Shown: in pieces, positions 18,658 through 26,858 of the stretch
Numbering within the stretch: position 1 is the stretch's first letter
Layout: each line of letters starts with the position of its first letter
NCBI RefSeq assembly: GCF_001976065.1
Contig: NZ_MNAH01000001.1
Location: 911,952 to 975,951, forward strand
DNA from: Pseudomonas putida
GTDB lineage: Bacteria > Pseudomonadota > Gammaproteobacteria > Pseudomonadales > Pseudomonadaceae
DNA length: 64,000 nt
Direction: 5' to 3'
Translations under genes and position numbers: made by a program
Notes under the pieces: model-generated
Told to the model about the DNA's origin: nothing
Database searches by the model: none
Seen by the model: only the letters and a program-made list of their open reading frames with translations

Positions 18658-18689
18658 CCCACCGGTGTGAACCGGTGGGAGTTTTTTTT
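18658..18689 (+). terminator. Rho-independent terminator after the aldehyde dehydrogenase
   Basis: A perfect 8-bp stem (CCCACCGG / CCGGTGGG) with a 6-base loop is followed by AG and seven T residues. It separates the aldehyde dehydrogenase from the convergent TetR gene. Confidence 0.92.
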
Positions 18690-18700
18690 ATTGCCGCGAA

Positions 18701-19348
18701 TTAATCGCAGGGTGAGGTCAGCAAGGTCTTGATGAGTCGACGCAGTTGCTTGTGCAGCAGCGCCGGATCGGCTGTCGAAGGATCGAGCAGCAGCTGAAGC
18801 ATCATGCCGCGCATCGTTCCAATCAGCAGCGTAGCGGCTGTCAGCGGATCGGTATCGGCAGGGATCTCGCCGTTGGCGATGCCGATTTCCACCTGTTTGG
18901 CCAGGGTCAGTCGTACGGAATGGTTGTACTCGGCCAGTATCGCTGCGGATTCCGACTCAACCGTCACGCCCTCTGCCATCAAGGCGAGTAAAGCGCGGGC
19001 GTTGGTCCATTCGGCGTCGTCGCGCAGGAAGTATGCATCGATGTAGCCGAGCAAGGTGTCCAGTCCCGGTTCGCGTCGGGGCGCCTTGTCTTCGACGACA
19101 TCCATGAACCTGGTATTTACGAACCCGGCCAAAGCACGTAGCAGGCCAGCCTTGGTGCCGAAGTGATGTGCTGCCAGGCCGCGACTGTAGCCGGCTTGCA
19201 GACCGACCTCGGCCAAGGTGATGCCAATCCAGCCTTTGCGCGCGACGATCTGGCGTGCCGCCTCCAACATGCAGTGTTCTGCCTGGGCGCGCATTTCCAC
19301 CTTGGATCGACGGGTGGTGTTGGGGGTGCTTTGGTCGGGAGTGTCCAT
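18701..19348 (-). CDS. TetR-family transcriptional regulator
   Basis: The product has 215 residues from MDTPDQSTPNTTRRSKVEMRAQ. The N-terminal HTH reads ILEAARQIVARKGWIGITLAEVGLQAGYSRGLAAHHFGTKAGLLRAL, a standard TetR pattern, and the C-terminal part is a helical ligand domain ending LLHKQLRRLIKTLLTSPCD. The start at 19348 lies 10 bp after the enoyl-CoA hydratase stop, so the two are co-transcribed. A perfect palindrome at 20225-20250 in the divergent promoter upstream is the likely operator. Family members repress beta-oxidation genes and release DNA on binding an acyl-CoA; that is expected here but not shown. Confidence 0.92.
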   Translation of the reverse strand: MDTPDQSTPNTTRRSKVEMRAQAEHCMLEAARQIVARKGWIGITLAEVGLQAGYSRGLAAHHFGTKAGLLRALAGFVNTRFMDVVEDKAPRREPGLDTLLGYIDAYFLRDDAEWTNARALLALMAEGVTVESESAAILAEYNHSVRLTLAKQVEIGIANGEIPADTDPLTAATLLIGTMRGMMLQLLLDPSTADPALLHKQLRRLIKTLLTSPCD

Positions 19349-19358
19349 AGGCGAATGA

Positions 19359-20147
19359 TCAATTACCGGTGAATTCAGGAACGCGACGCTCGCGCATCGC
19401 CTTGTTGCCCTCGGCAAAATCGCTGGTGAGGACCTGCCACTCTTGCTCGGTGGCCTCGCGGTCGATGATTGCATCCACTGAATCGGCGAGGCCGGCACGT
19501 AGTGTCTGGCGGCTAGACATGACGGCAAGGGGTGCACTCAGGGCGATTTCTTCAGCCAGGTCGCGAGCAGCCTGACGTTCTTCGCCAGGCGCCGCAAGCA
19601 CATCCGCAAGGCCGATACGGACGGCTTCTGCACCATCGATACGACGGCCGGTGGCGATCAACATAGACGCCATCTGGAGGCCAACGACGCGCGGCAGCGT
19701 AACAGAAATGCCGAAGCCCTGGTGCATGCCAAGGCGATTGAAATTGGCAGAAAAACGGGCCTTCTCGCTAGTGACGCGGTAGTCGCCAACCAGTGCCAGG
19801 CCCAGGCCTCCACCGATGGCGGCACCCTCTACCACGACGATCAATGGCTTGGCTGTGCGGAACAGGCCCACGGCGTGTTTGTACAGCTGACGAGGAAGAA
19901 TTTTTTCACCGGTCTGCGCCAACCCACTGAAGTCAGCACCTGCGCAAAACGTCTTTCCTTCGGCTTGCACGATAACGACGCGACAGGTCGGCAACTGGTC
20001 CAGATACTCCAGTGCGGCGAGCAGATCCATGATCAGTTCCTGATCGAAAAAGTTCAGCGGCGGACGGCTGAATTCGAGCGTGGCGATGTGTCCTTGCAGT
20101 TCAAGGGTCAAGCCACGGCCGGGAGTGAAGGAGGCGAGGGTAGTCAT
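19359..20147 (-). CDS. Enoyl-CoA hydratase/isomerase (crotonase) family protein
   Basis: The product has 262 residues. It shows the crotonase oxyanion-hole segments KTFCAGADFSGLA and VEGAAIGGGLGLALVGDYRVTSEKARFS. In classical hydratases two Glu residues follow; here the second position region reads FNRLGMHQGFGISVTLPRVVGLQMAS, where H-Q replaces the usual E, so isomerase, hydrolase or retro-aldol chemistry is also possible. It is divergent from the acyl-CoA dehydrogenase pair and shares their control region. Confidence 0.88.
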   Translation of the reverse strand: MTTLASFTPGRGLTLELQGHIATLEFSRPPLNFFDQELIMDLLAALEYLDQLPTCRVVIVQAEGKTFCAGADFSGLAQTGEKILPRQLYKHAVGLFRTAKPLIVVVEGAAIGGGLGLALVGDYRVTSEKARFSANFNRLGMHQGFGISVTLPRVVGLQMASMLIATGRRIDGAEAVRIGLADVLAAPGEERQAARDLAEEIALSAPLAVMSSRQTLRAGLADSVDAIIDREATEQEWQVLTSDFAEGNKAMRERRVPEFTGN

Positions 20148-20224
20148 CAGATGCTCCGAATGGGACGGGAAAACAGACTGGATCGATGGCGCTTGATCCC
20201 TTTACAAGAATGCTGTTAGCTTAT

Positions 20225-20250
20225 TCGCTTGTTGGTCAGCCAACAAGCGA
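20225..20250. promoter_or_regulatory. Probable TetR operator (perfect palindrome)
   Basis: TCGCTTGTTGG and CCAACAAGCGA form a perfect 11-bp inverted repeat with a 4-base centre. It lies in the 142-bp divergent region between the enoyl-CoA hydratase/TetR operon (start 20147) and the acyl-CoA dehydrogenase at 20290. The size and symmetry fit TetR dimers, and the TetR gene is in the adjoining operon. Confidence 0.8.
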
Positions 20251-20289
20251 CTTTGGTCGCCTGTCCCTAAAATTCAAAGAGCAGAAACC

Positions 20290-21432
20290 ATGCAGGCACT
20301 CGATATCAGGCCTTGTAGGCTGGACGCCAAGACGCAGGCGCTGCGTGCAGAAGTCCGTACTTTTCTCGCTGAGGAGCTCAAACACTATTCGCCTGCCGAT
20401 CGTGCCAAAGGGCTCGTCGGTCTTGTACCGGAATTCACCCGCAAGCTGGGCGAGCGCGGCTGGCTGGGCATGACCTGGCCCAAGCGTTACGGCGGCCACG
20501 AGCGCAGTGCGCTGGAGCGTTACGTGGTTCTGGAAGAACTGCTAGCGGCTGGCGCGCCGGTGGGCGCGCACTGGGTCGGTGAACGCCAGAGCGGTCCGTT
20601 GCTGATCAAGTTTTCTCCGGAAGTCCTTGCTCCGCAGATCGTCCCGGGCATAACCCGCGGTGAAACGCTTTTGGCGATCGGCATGAGTGAGCCCGACGTT
20701 GGTTCCGACCTGGCGGCTGTGCGCACCCGTGCGCAAAAAACTGAAGGCGGCTGGATCGTCAACGGCAGCAAGGTCTGGACCTCGGGCGCTCATCTGGCCC
20801 ACTACATGATCACGCTGCTGCGCACCGGGCCGAAGGAGGAGGGCAATCGCCGCGCAGGCTTGTCGCAACTGCTCATCGACCTCAAGGCCCCCGGCGTGAC
20901 CGTGCGCCCGATCTACAACATGCTCGGCGAGCATGATTTCAATGAAGTGTTTCTGGAAAACGTCTTCGTTCCCGATGATTTCGTCATTGGCGAGTTGGGC
21001 AATGGCTGGCTGCAGGTCACTGCGGAACTGGCGTTGGAGCGCAGTGGTCCGGAGCGCTACCTGAGTAGCACCCAACTGTATCTGGCCATGCTCGACGAGG
21101 CCGACCCGCAAGACAGTCGGCATGCCGTAAGCCTCGGTCGCTTGGCGGCACGCTACGCCGCGCTGCGGCAGATGTCGCTGGGCGTCGCCGGCATGCTCGC
21201 CCGTGGGGAGAATCCGGCTATCCAGGCGACCGTGGTCAAGGACCAGGGTGCCTTGCTCGAACAGGCTATTCCGGACGTAGCTCACGATCTGTTCGGCGAT
21301 CAGCGTGAGCCCGGTTCCGACCTCGACCAGGTGATGCGCTTCCTGACTCAGAGTGCGCCGTCCTTCTCGTTGCGTGGCGGTACTCGTGAAATTCTGCGCG
21401 GCATTATCGCCGGAGGTCTTGGACTGCGATGA
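20290..21432 (+). CDS. Acyl-CoA dehydrogenase, large partner of a pair
   Basis: The product has 380 residues with LAIGMSEPDVGSDLAAVRTRA (FAD/acyl site), GWIVNGSKVWTSGAHLAHYM, and the C-terminal LRGGTREILRGIIAGGLGL. It overlaps the next ACAD gene by 4 bp (ATGA), which usually marks translational coupling of subunits. Steroid degraders use such pairs as alpha2-beta2 heterotetramers in which only one member carries the full catalytic set; this copy has the better-conserved motifs. The upstream palindrome suggests TetR control. Confidence 0.92.
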   Translation: MQALDIRPCRLDAKTQALRAEVRTFLAEELKHYSPADRAKGLVGLVPEFTRKLGERGWLGMTWPKRYGGHERSALERYVVLEELLAAGAPVGAHWVGERQSGPLLIKFSPEVLAPQIVPGITRGETLLAIGMSEPDVGSDLAAVRTRAQKTEGGWIVNGSKVWTSGAHLAHYMITLLRTGPKEEGNRRAGLSQLLIDLKAPGVTVRPIYNMLGEHDFNEVFLENVFVPDDFVIGELGNGWLQVTAELALERSGPERYLSSTQLYLAMLDEADPQDSRHAVSLGRLAARYAALRQMSLGVAGMLARGENPAIQATVVKDQGALLEQAIPDVAHDLFGDQREPGSDLDQVMRFLTQSAPSFSLRGGTREILRGIIAGGLGLR

Positions 21433-22550
21433 ATACAACAATTGATCACCAGGGTGTGGACGACGGCGTCCCTTCAGAAATGCAAACCATGATCGCCGAC
21501 AGCGTCGAGCGTCTGTTTGCCAAACAGGTCACCCGTGAATTGCTCGAACGCTTTGATGCCGGCCACCGCGCAGACGCGTTATGGCAGATGGTCGTCGACA
21601 ACGGCCTGCCCGGTGCGCTAGTACCGGAAGGCGCCGGCGGAAGTGGTGCCAACTGGCTCGATGCCAGCCCGGTTCTGCGCGCCATTGGCTACTGGCAGGC
21701 GCCACTTCCACTGGCGGAAACCATGCTTGCGGCAGCGCTGTTGGCTCACGCCGGTATGGAAGTGCCGGAAGGGCCGATCACCCTGATTCAGGCCGGCCGT
21801 TTGGGCGATCTGCAACTGGATAAAGAAGGGGCGCGCCTCGACGGCCGAGTCGTCAACGTGCCATGGGCGCGCAGTTGTCGGTGGGCTGTGGTTGCTGATG
21901 GCCAACACCTGGCGCTGGTCGACTTGCGCCAGGCAACCATCACCCTGGCTGCCGGTAGCAATTTTGCCGATGAAGAGCGCGATGCCCTTGTTTTCGCCAA
22001 CGCCAACACTCAGGCCACCGGTCAACTGCAACTGGCCGGTCTGCACGAGCCGGTATGGCATCTAGGTGCATTGTTGCGCGCTTGCACGCTGGTTGGCGCG
22101 CTTGAAGCAGCGGTCGACAAGGCGGTGCTGTACGCCAATGAACGCGTGCAATTTGGCAAGCCGATTGGCAAGCAACAAGTACTGCAGCAATACCTGGCCC
22201 AAATGGCCGGGGCTACAGGCGCAGCGCGGATGGCTGTGCAAGTAGCCTTGCGCAGCGCGAGCGAGCTATTCCTCGGGACCGCCGGAAACCACGGCACCCT
22301 GGCATTCGATATCGCCGTGGCCAAGGTGTGTGCTGGCGAAGCAGCGACGCTGGCCGCGTCCATGGCGCATCAGGTGCACGGCGCTATCGGTTTTACCCAT
22401 GAACACACCTTGCATTTTGCTACGCGTCGCCTTTGGTCCTGGCGTGACGAGTTCGGTAGTGATGCGCTTTGGGCCAAGGTGCTGGGGCAAGCGGCCATTG
22501 CCGCGGGGTCCGAAGGGTTCTGGGCAGGGCTGACCGATCGAAGTTTGTGA
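21429..22550 (+). CDS. Acyl-CoA dehydrogenase, divergent partner
   Basis: This 373-residue ACAD-fold protein shares the C-terminal half with the family (RACTLVGALEAAVDKAVLYANERVQFGKPIGKQQVLQQYLAQM; QVHGAIGFTHEHTLHFATRRLWSWRDEFG). The central FAD/substrate motif of the first gene (MSEPDVGSD) is absent, and the C-terminus lacks the GGTxEI motif. That fits a non-catalytic partner subunit in a heteromeric dehydrogenase. Its start overlaps the stop of the preceding gene. Confidence 0.9.
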   Translation: MNTTIDHQGVDDGVPSEMQTMIADSVERLFAKQVTRELLERFDAGHRADALWQMVVDNGLPGALVPEGAGGSGANWLDASPVLRAIGYWQAPLPLAETMLAAALLAHAGMEVPEGPITLIQAGRLGDLQLDKEGARLDGRVVNVPWARSCRWAVVADGQHLALVDLRQATITLAAGSNFADEERDALVFANANTQATGQLQLAGLHEPVWHLGALLRACTLVGALEAAVDKAVLYANERVQFGKPIGKQQVLQQYLAQMAGATGAARMAVQVALRSASELFLGTAGNHGTLAFDIAVAKVCAGEAATLAASMAHQVHGAIGFTHEHTLHFATRRLWSWRDEFGSDALWAKVLGQAAIAAGSEGFWAGLTDRSL

Positions 22551-22632
22551 AGCGCTGCTGTGTTTGTTCAGTCACCGCGTGAACGGCCTGACCGCTCACG
22601 CAAATAAAACAATAATTTTTTCGAGGTAAATC

Positions 22633-23718
22633 ATGAAAGCTGCCGTATTCCATACGCCGGGTTCCCCTCTGACCATCGAGGAAGTCGGGATCAGCAAACC
22701 GGGTCCGCGTGAAGTGCTGGTGCGCACTGTCGCTGTGGGTGTCTGCCATTCGGATCTGCATGTTGTGGACGGGATGTATCCGCATCCGGCCCCCGTGGTG
22801 CTCGGCCACGAGGCAGCCGGTATCGTCGAACAGGTGGGCTCGGACGTCCGCACCGTCAAACCAGGGGATCATGTGGTCACGTGCCTGTCGGTCTACTGCG
22901 GCCATTGCGCCCATTGCGTCACTGGTCACTTGTCGCTGTGCATATCGCCGGAAACCCGCCGCAGCAAGGGTGACGAACCACGGCTGACGTACGTGCAAAA
23001 ACCCATGCCGCAATTTGCCAACCTGTCCGCCTATGCCGAGCAGATGCTGGTTCACGAACATGCACTGGTTGCCATTCGCCGTGACATGCCGCTGGATCGC
23101 GCCGCGCTGCTCGGTTGCGCCGTCACCACGGGGACCGGTGCGGTATTCAACACCGCCAAAGTGCGCCCCGGCGAGACCGTGGTTGTTCTGGGTTGTGGCG
23201 GCATCGGCCTGGCTGCAATCAACGGTGCGGTACTGGCCGGTGCCGGCCGCATCATTGCCATCGACATGCTCGATTCGAAGCTGGAACTGGCCCGGCAGTT
23301 TGGCGCCACCGATGTCATCAATGCGAAGAATGGCGATACGGTTCAACAGGTCATCGAGCTGACCAGAGGCGGCGTCGATCACTCATTCGAGTGTATCGGC
23401 CTCAAGCAGACGGCCGAGCAGGCATTCGGCATGCTCAAACGTGGAGGCTGCGCGACGATCATCGGCATGATGAAACCGGGCACCAAGCTTGAGCTCGATC
23501 CTTTCCAGCTTCTGCAGGCCCGCCGCATTCAAGGGTCAATTATGGGTTCGAACCGTTTTCCGGTCGATCTGCCGAGCCTGACCGACTTCTATATGCAGGG
23601 TCGGCTCAAACTCGACGAGATGATTTCGCAGCGCATCAAACTCGAAGACATCAATATCGCCTTCGACGAGATGCGTCGCGGCGAGCTGGCGCGTTCGGTG
23701 ATTGTCTTCGACCAGTGA
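22633..23718 (+). CDS. Zinc-dependent alcohol dehydrogenase (MDR family)
   Basis: The product has 361 residues. Catalytic-zinc residues lie in GVCHSDLHVVDG and GHEAAGIVEQVG; the structural zinc loop YCGHCAHCVTGHLSLC keeps all four Cys; the Rossmann motif is VVVLGCGGIGLAA with Asp in IIAIDMLDSK, favouring NAD. It resembles class-III-like and nicotinoprotein alcohol dehydrogenases. It probably oxidises the alcohol form of the substrate before the aldehyde dehydrogenase at 17228 acts, perhaps after sulfate removal by the sulfatase at 24981. It is well spaced (82 bp) from the ACAD pair but co-directional. Confidence 0.92.
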   Translation: MKAAVFHTPGSPLTIEEVGISKPGPREVLVRTVAVGVCHSDLHVVDGMYPHPAPVVLGHEAAGIVEQVGSDVRTVKPGDHVVTCLSVYCGHCAHCVTGHLSLCISPETRRSKGDEPRLTYVQKPMPQFANLSAYAEQMLVHEHALVAIRRDMPLDRAALLGCAVTTGTGAVFNTAKVRPGETVVVLGCGGIGLAAINGAVLAGAGRIIAIDMLDSKLELARQFGATDVINAKNGDTVQQVIELTRGGVDHSFECIGLKQTAEQAFGMLKRGGCATIIGMMKPGTKLELDPFQLLQARRIQGSIMGSNRFPVDLPSLTDFYMQGRLKLDEMISQRIKLEDINIAFDEMRRGELARSVIVFDQ

Positions 23719-23805
23719 GTGTCGGGTGAGGGAGCGGGCCGGGCCGGGCCGGGTAATCCTGGTCCCGACCGGCAGTGCACAACTGGACGAGTCAAGAGAG
23801 AACTC

Positions 23806-24915
23806 ATGCTGAGCGACATCAAGATTGTAGAAATCTGCGGCATCGGTCCGGGGCCGTTTTGCGCCATGCATCTGGCAGACCTGGGAGCACAGGTCATAGC
23901 CGTTGAGCGGGGTGAAGCTACCTCTGTTACGGGCAAGAAGAACGCTGCGAAAAACGCGATGAATCGTGGCAAGCGTTCCGTGATAGCCGATCTGAAAACA
24001 CCCGAAGGGCGCGAGACCGTACTGAAACTGATCGAAAGCGCGGACGCATTGATCGAAGGCATGCGACCTGGCGTGATGGAGCGTCTCGGATTGGGACCAG
24101 AGGTGCTGCTGGCAAGTAACCCGAAGCTGGTTTACGGGCGTATGACGGGCTGGGGCCAAAGTGGCCCGATGGCACATGCAGCCGGCCACGACAACAACTA
24201 CATCTCGCTGTCTGGGGCGATGTACTACTGCGGCACAGAGGGCGAAGCGCCGTCTTCCCCCATCACGCTAATCGGCGACATCGGTGGTGGGGCACTCTAT
24301 CTCGCGGTGGGGCTACTGGCCGGAATCCTCAATGCACGAACTACAGGGAAAGGCACGGTGGTGGATGCCGCGATCGTCGACGGATCGGCGCACATGATGC
24401 AGTTGCTGATGTCGATGGCTTCCCGTGGTGGTATCCAGGAGCAGCGAGGGAAGAGCATGCATGATGGCTCCCATTTCTACGCTACTTACCGTTGCGCCGA
24501 TGACCACTACATTTCCCTTGGGGCGATGGAGCCACAGTTCTATGCGCTACTGCTGGAAAAACTGGACCTGGTCAACGACCCTCGCTTCGCCAAGCAATGG
24601 GATATGGGGCGCTGGGATGAAATGCGCGCGGCGTTCAAGGAAATCTTCATTAGCCGTACTCGCGAGCATTGGTGCGAGCTATTTGAAGGTACGGACGTGT
24701 GTTTCGCTCCGGTACTCAGCCCGCATGAGTCTTCCAAGCATCCACACATGGTTGATCGAGGCGTGTATTTCGAGCGTGACGGCATGTTGCAGGCTCACCC
24801 GGCACCGCGTTTCGATGGCCAAGTGGTAATGCCGGGGACGACACCGACCCGTGGTGAACATACGGAACAGGTCATGGCGGCGCTTAACATCAATAGCGAG
24901 TGTCTATGGTCATGA
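23806..24915 (+). CDS. CaiB/BaiF family protein, alpha-methylacyl-CoA racemase-like
   Basis: The product has 369 residues from ATG 23806 (GAGAG upstream). It follows the AMACR/MCR layout closely: VEICGIGPGPFCAMHLADLGAQVIAVER, KRSVIADLKTPEGRETVLKLIESADALIEGMRPGVMERLGLGPEVL, RMTGWGQSGPMAHAAGHDNNYISLSGAMYYCG, LIGDIGGGALYLAVGLLAGILNARTTGKG and VDAAIVDGSAHMMQ. The catalytic His and Asp of the racemase are plausible in AGHDNNY and GDIGGG. Racemisation of 2-methylacyl-CoA prepares the 2S form for acyl-CoA dehydrogenase. A CoA-transferase role cannot be excluded, since the family does both. Confidence 0.88.
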   Translation: MLSDIKIVEICGIGPGPFCAMHLADLGAQVIAVERGEATSVTGKKNAAKNAMNRGKRSVIADLKTPEGRETVLKLIESADALIEGMRPGVMERLGLGPEVLLASNPKLVYGRMTGWGQSGPMAHAAGHDNNYISLSGAMYYCGTEGEAPSSPITLIGDIGGGALYLAVGLLAGILNARTTGKGTVVDAAIVDGSAHMMQLLMSMASRGGIQEQRGKSMHDGSHFYATYRCADDHYISLGAMEPQFYALLLEKLDLVNDPRFAKQWDMGRWDEMRAAFKEIFISRTREHWCELFEGTDVCFAPVLSPHESSKHPHMVDRGVYFERDGMLQAHPAPRFDGQVVMPGTTPTRGEHTEQVMAALNINSECLWS

Positions 24916-24942
24916 AGCATCGTTAACAGGGTATTGAGTAGG

Positions 24943-24969
24943 CGCCGCTCGCTTGTAAAGCGAGCGGCG
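24943..24969. terminator. Bidirectional hairpin between converging genes
   Basis: CGCCGCTCGCTT and AAGCGAGCGGCG pair over 12 bp with a 3-base loop. The hairpin lies between the racemase stop (24915) and the sulfatase stop (24981). There is no clear T-run, so termination strength is uncertain. Confidence 0.6.
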
Positions 24970-24980
24970 TTCGAGCGCAC

Positions 24981-26567
24981 TTACTGTGCAGTTTGATCCT
25001 TCATTTTTTCCGCAACTTTCGCGTCCACAGCAGCACGAATCTGGTCAATGCTGAAGCTGGCCGGTTTTTGACTTGGCGGGTAGTCGATGAAGGTTTGCAG
25101 AAACTTCGCGGCTTTGCTCACCGCTACCGCAGCGAGATAAATGTTCTTGCTCGACCAATCGTAATACTGGTCGGACACCAGATCCGCACGCTCGTAGGGG
25201 TCCATACGCAGGTTGAGGATCTTCGGTACCCGCAGGCAGACGAAGGGCTCGCTCCAGACCCGGAAACCGCCAGGCTGTTGTTGTTCACAGAACACCACTT
25301 TCCAGTTGTCGAAGCGCATGGACACCAGCACCCCGTCATCGTTGAAATAGTAGAACTCGTGCCGTGCGCCGGTCGGTTGCTGGCCGGTCAGGTACGGTAG
25401 CTGATTATAACCGTCGAGGTGCACCTTGAAGCTGGTGCCACCGGCAGTCGGAGCCCAGCCCTTGAGCAACTTGTCCTTGATGTCTGCGTCGCCAGCGGCC
25501 GCCAACAAGGTTGGAAACCAGTCCATGCCCGAGAACATGTCATTAGACATCTCACCGGCCTTGATCTTGCCCGGCCAGCGGATCATCGCAGGCACCCGAA
25601 ATGCGCCTTCCCAGTTGGAGTCCTTCTCGTTGCGAAACGGCGTCGTCGCCGCGTCTGGCCATGAAAACTGATTCGGGCCGTTGTCGGTGGTGTAGACCAC
25701 GACGGTGTTGTCGGAGATTTTCAGGTCGTCGAGGGTTTTCAGCAGCTTTCCAACATCGTTGTCATGCTCAACCATGCCATCAGCGTACTCGTTGCCCGGC
25801 ATTCCGCTTTGGCCTCTCATCGAATCGCGCACATGGGTGAATGCGTGCATGCGGGTGGTGTTCATCCAGACAAAGAACGGTTTGTCAGCCTTGGCCTGTT
25901 TCTCGATGAACGCTTGCGCCGCGGCGGTGGTTTCGTCGTCGATAGTCTCCATGCGCTTGGCGGTGAGGGCACCAGTGTCTTCAGTCTTGCCGTCGGCGAA
26001 GCTATGGATCACGCCGCGCGGCGCGTAGCTCTTGAGGAAATCAGGATCGTCTTTTGGCCAATAGGGGCGCTCTGGCTCTTCTTCGGCGTTAAGGTGGTAC
26101 AGGTTGCCGAAGAACTCGTCGAACCCGTGGGCGGTGGGCAAGTATTCGTCACGGTCACCGAGGTGGTTCTTGCCGAATTGGCCAGTGGCATAACCTTGGG
26201 ACTTAAGGGCTTGGGCAATGGTGATGTCACGTTTTTGCAGACCCACAGGCGCACCTGGCATACCCACTTTGGAAAGGCCCGTACGCAGCGGCGTCTGCCC
26301 GGTAATGAACGAAGAACGTCCAGCGGTGCAGCTGTTCTCCGCGTAGTAATCGGTGAACAGCATGCCTTCATGGGCAATCCGGTCGATGTTCGGCGTCTTG
26401 TACCCGACCACGCCCATGGAGTAGGCGCTGATGTTGGTCTGGCCGATGTCATCGCCAAAGATCACCAGGATGTTGGGTTTTTCAGCGGCGCCAGCCGTAG
26501 CCGAAATTGCTATCACCGAAATCGCCACAAGGGCAAACTTCGGTAGCCATTTGTGTTTGCGAGTCAT
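24981..26567 (-). CDS. Secreted arylsulfatase (formylglycine sulfatase family)
   Basis: The product has 528 residues with a signal peptide (about MTRKHKWLPKFALVAISVIAISATAGAA). Sulfatase motifs follow: PNILVIFGDDIGQTN (metal Asp pair), ENSCTAGRSSFITGQTPLRTGL (active-site nucleophile motif), GKNHLGD, and the TTDNGPNQFSWPDA metal Asp-Asn. The nucleophile motif is C-T-A-G-R, not the commoner C-x-P-x-R. It would release sulfate from an ester in the periplasm. Convergent with the racemase gene, it is at the right edge of the catabolic cluster, next to the integrases. The substrate is probably a sulfated alcohol of the pathway; this is inference. Confidence 0.9.
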   Translation of the reverse strand: MTRKHKWLPKFALVAISVIAISATAGAAEKPNILVIFGDDIGQTNISAYSMGVVGYKTPNIDRIAHEGMLFTDYYAENSCTAGRSSFITGQTPLRTGLSKVGMPGAPVGLQKRDITIAQALKSQGYATGQFGKNHLGDRDEYLPTAHGFDEFFGNLYHLNAEEEPERPYWPKDDPDFLKSYAPRGVIHSFADGKTEDTGALTAKRMETIDDETTAAAQAFIEKQAKADKPFFVWMNTTRMHAFTHVRDSMRGQSGMPGNEYADGMVEHDNDVGKLLKTLDDLKISDNTVVVYTTDNGPNQFSWPDAATTPFRNEKDSNWEGAFRVPAMIRWPGKIKAGEMSNDMFSGMDWFPTLLAAAGDADIKDKLLKGWAPTAGGTSFKVHLDGYNQLPYLTGQQPTGARHEFYYFNDDGVLVSMRFDNWKVVFCEQQQPGGFRVWSEPFVCLRVPKILNLRMDPYERADLVSDQYYDWSSKNIYLAAVAVSKAAKFLQTFIDYPPSQKPASFSIDQIRAAVDAKVAEKMKDQTAQ

Positions 26568-26585
26568 ATTGACTGCTCCCTTAAG

Positions 26586-26633
26586 CTTGAGTCGAGGTTA
26601 ACCACCAACCTTTTGTGGTTGCACTAACTCAAG
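26586..26633. other. Nested inverted repeat upstream of the sulfatase
   Basis: CTTGAGT/ACTCAAG form outer arms and AACCAC/GTGGTT inner arms of one dyad, 19 bp before the sulfatase start codon. It may be an operator or 5' UTR structure of the sulfatase. The rest of the 291-bp gap to 26858 holds no gene that I can see. Confidence 0.45.
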
Positions 26634-26803
26634 GGCACTAGCGTCAATGCGACCAGACAGGTGCATGCAGGTACCTTTTTCACGGTAGACCAATTGAGAT
26701 TTTTAGCTTTTTTTAGCGATGGTTGGCTTGCTGCTTTCTTTGGGCATGCCGCTTCAAGTGGGTTAACTCGTGCAAACATCCGAATAGCTGCTTTTGGCTG
26801 GAT

Positions 26804-26830
26804 AGCGACGGTCTAGTTGCGACCGTCGCT
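26804..26830 (-). terminator. Hairpin downstream of integrase 1
   Basis: AGCGACGGTC and GACCGTCGCT pair perfectly over 10 bp with a 7-base loop, 29 bp beyond the integrase stop. No T-run follows on the minus strand, so this is a weak or structural terminator. Confidence 0.5.
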
Positions 26831-26858
26831 GAGTGGATTGTGTCGTCAAGTATCTGAC

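Noticed and set aside
23735..23753. A GGGCC pentamer repeated about three times
   Set aside because: It is short and lies in a GC-rich gap between two genes; no functional reading is supported.
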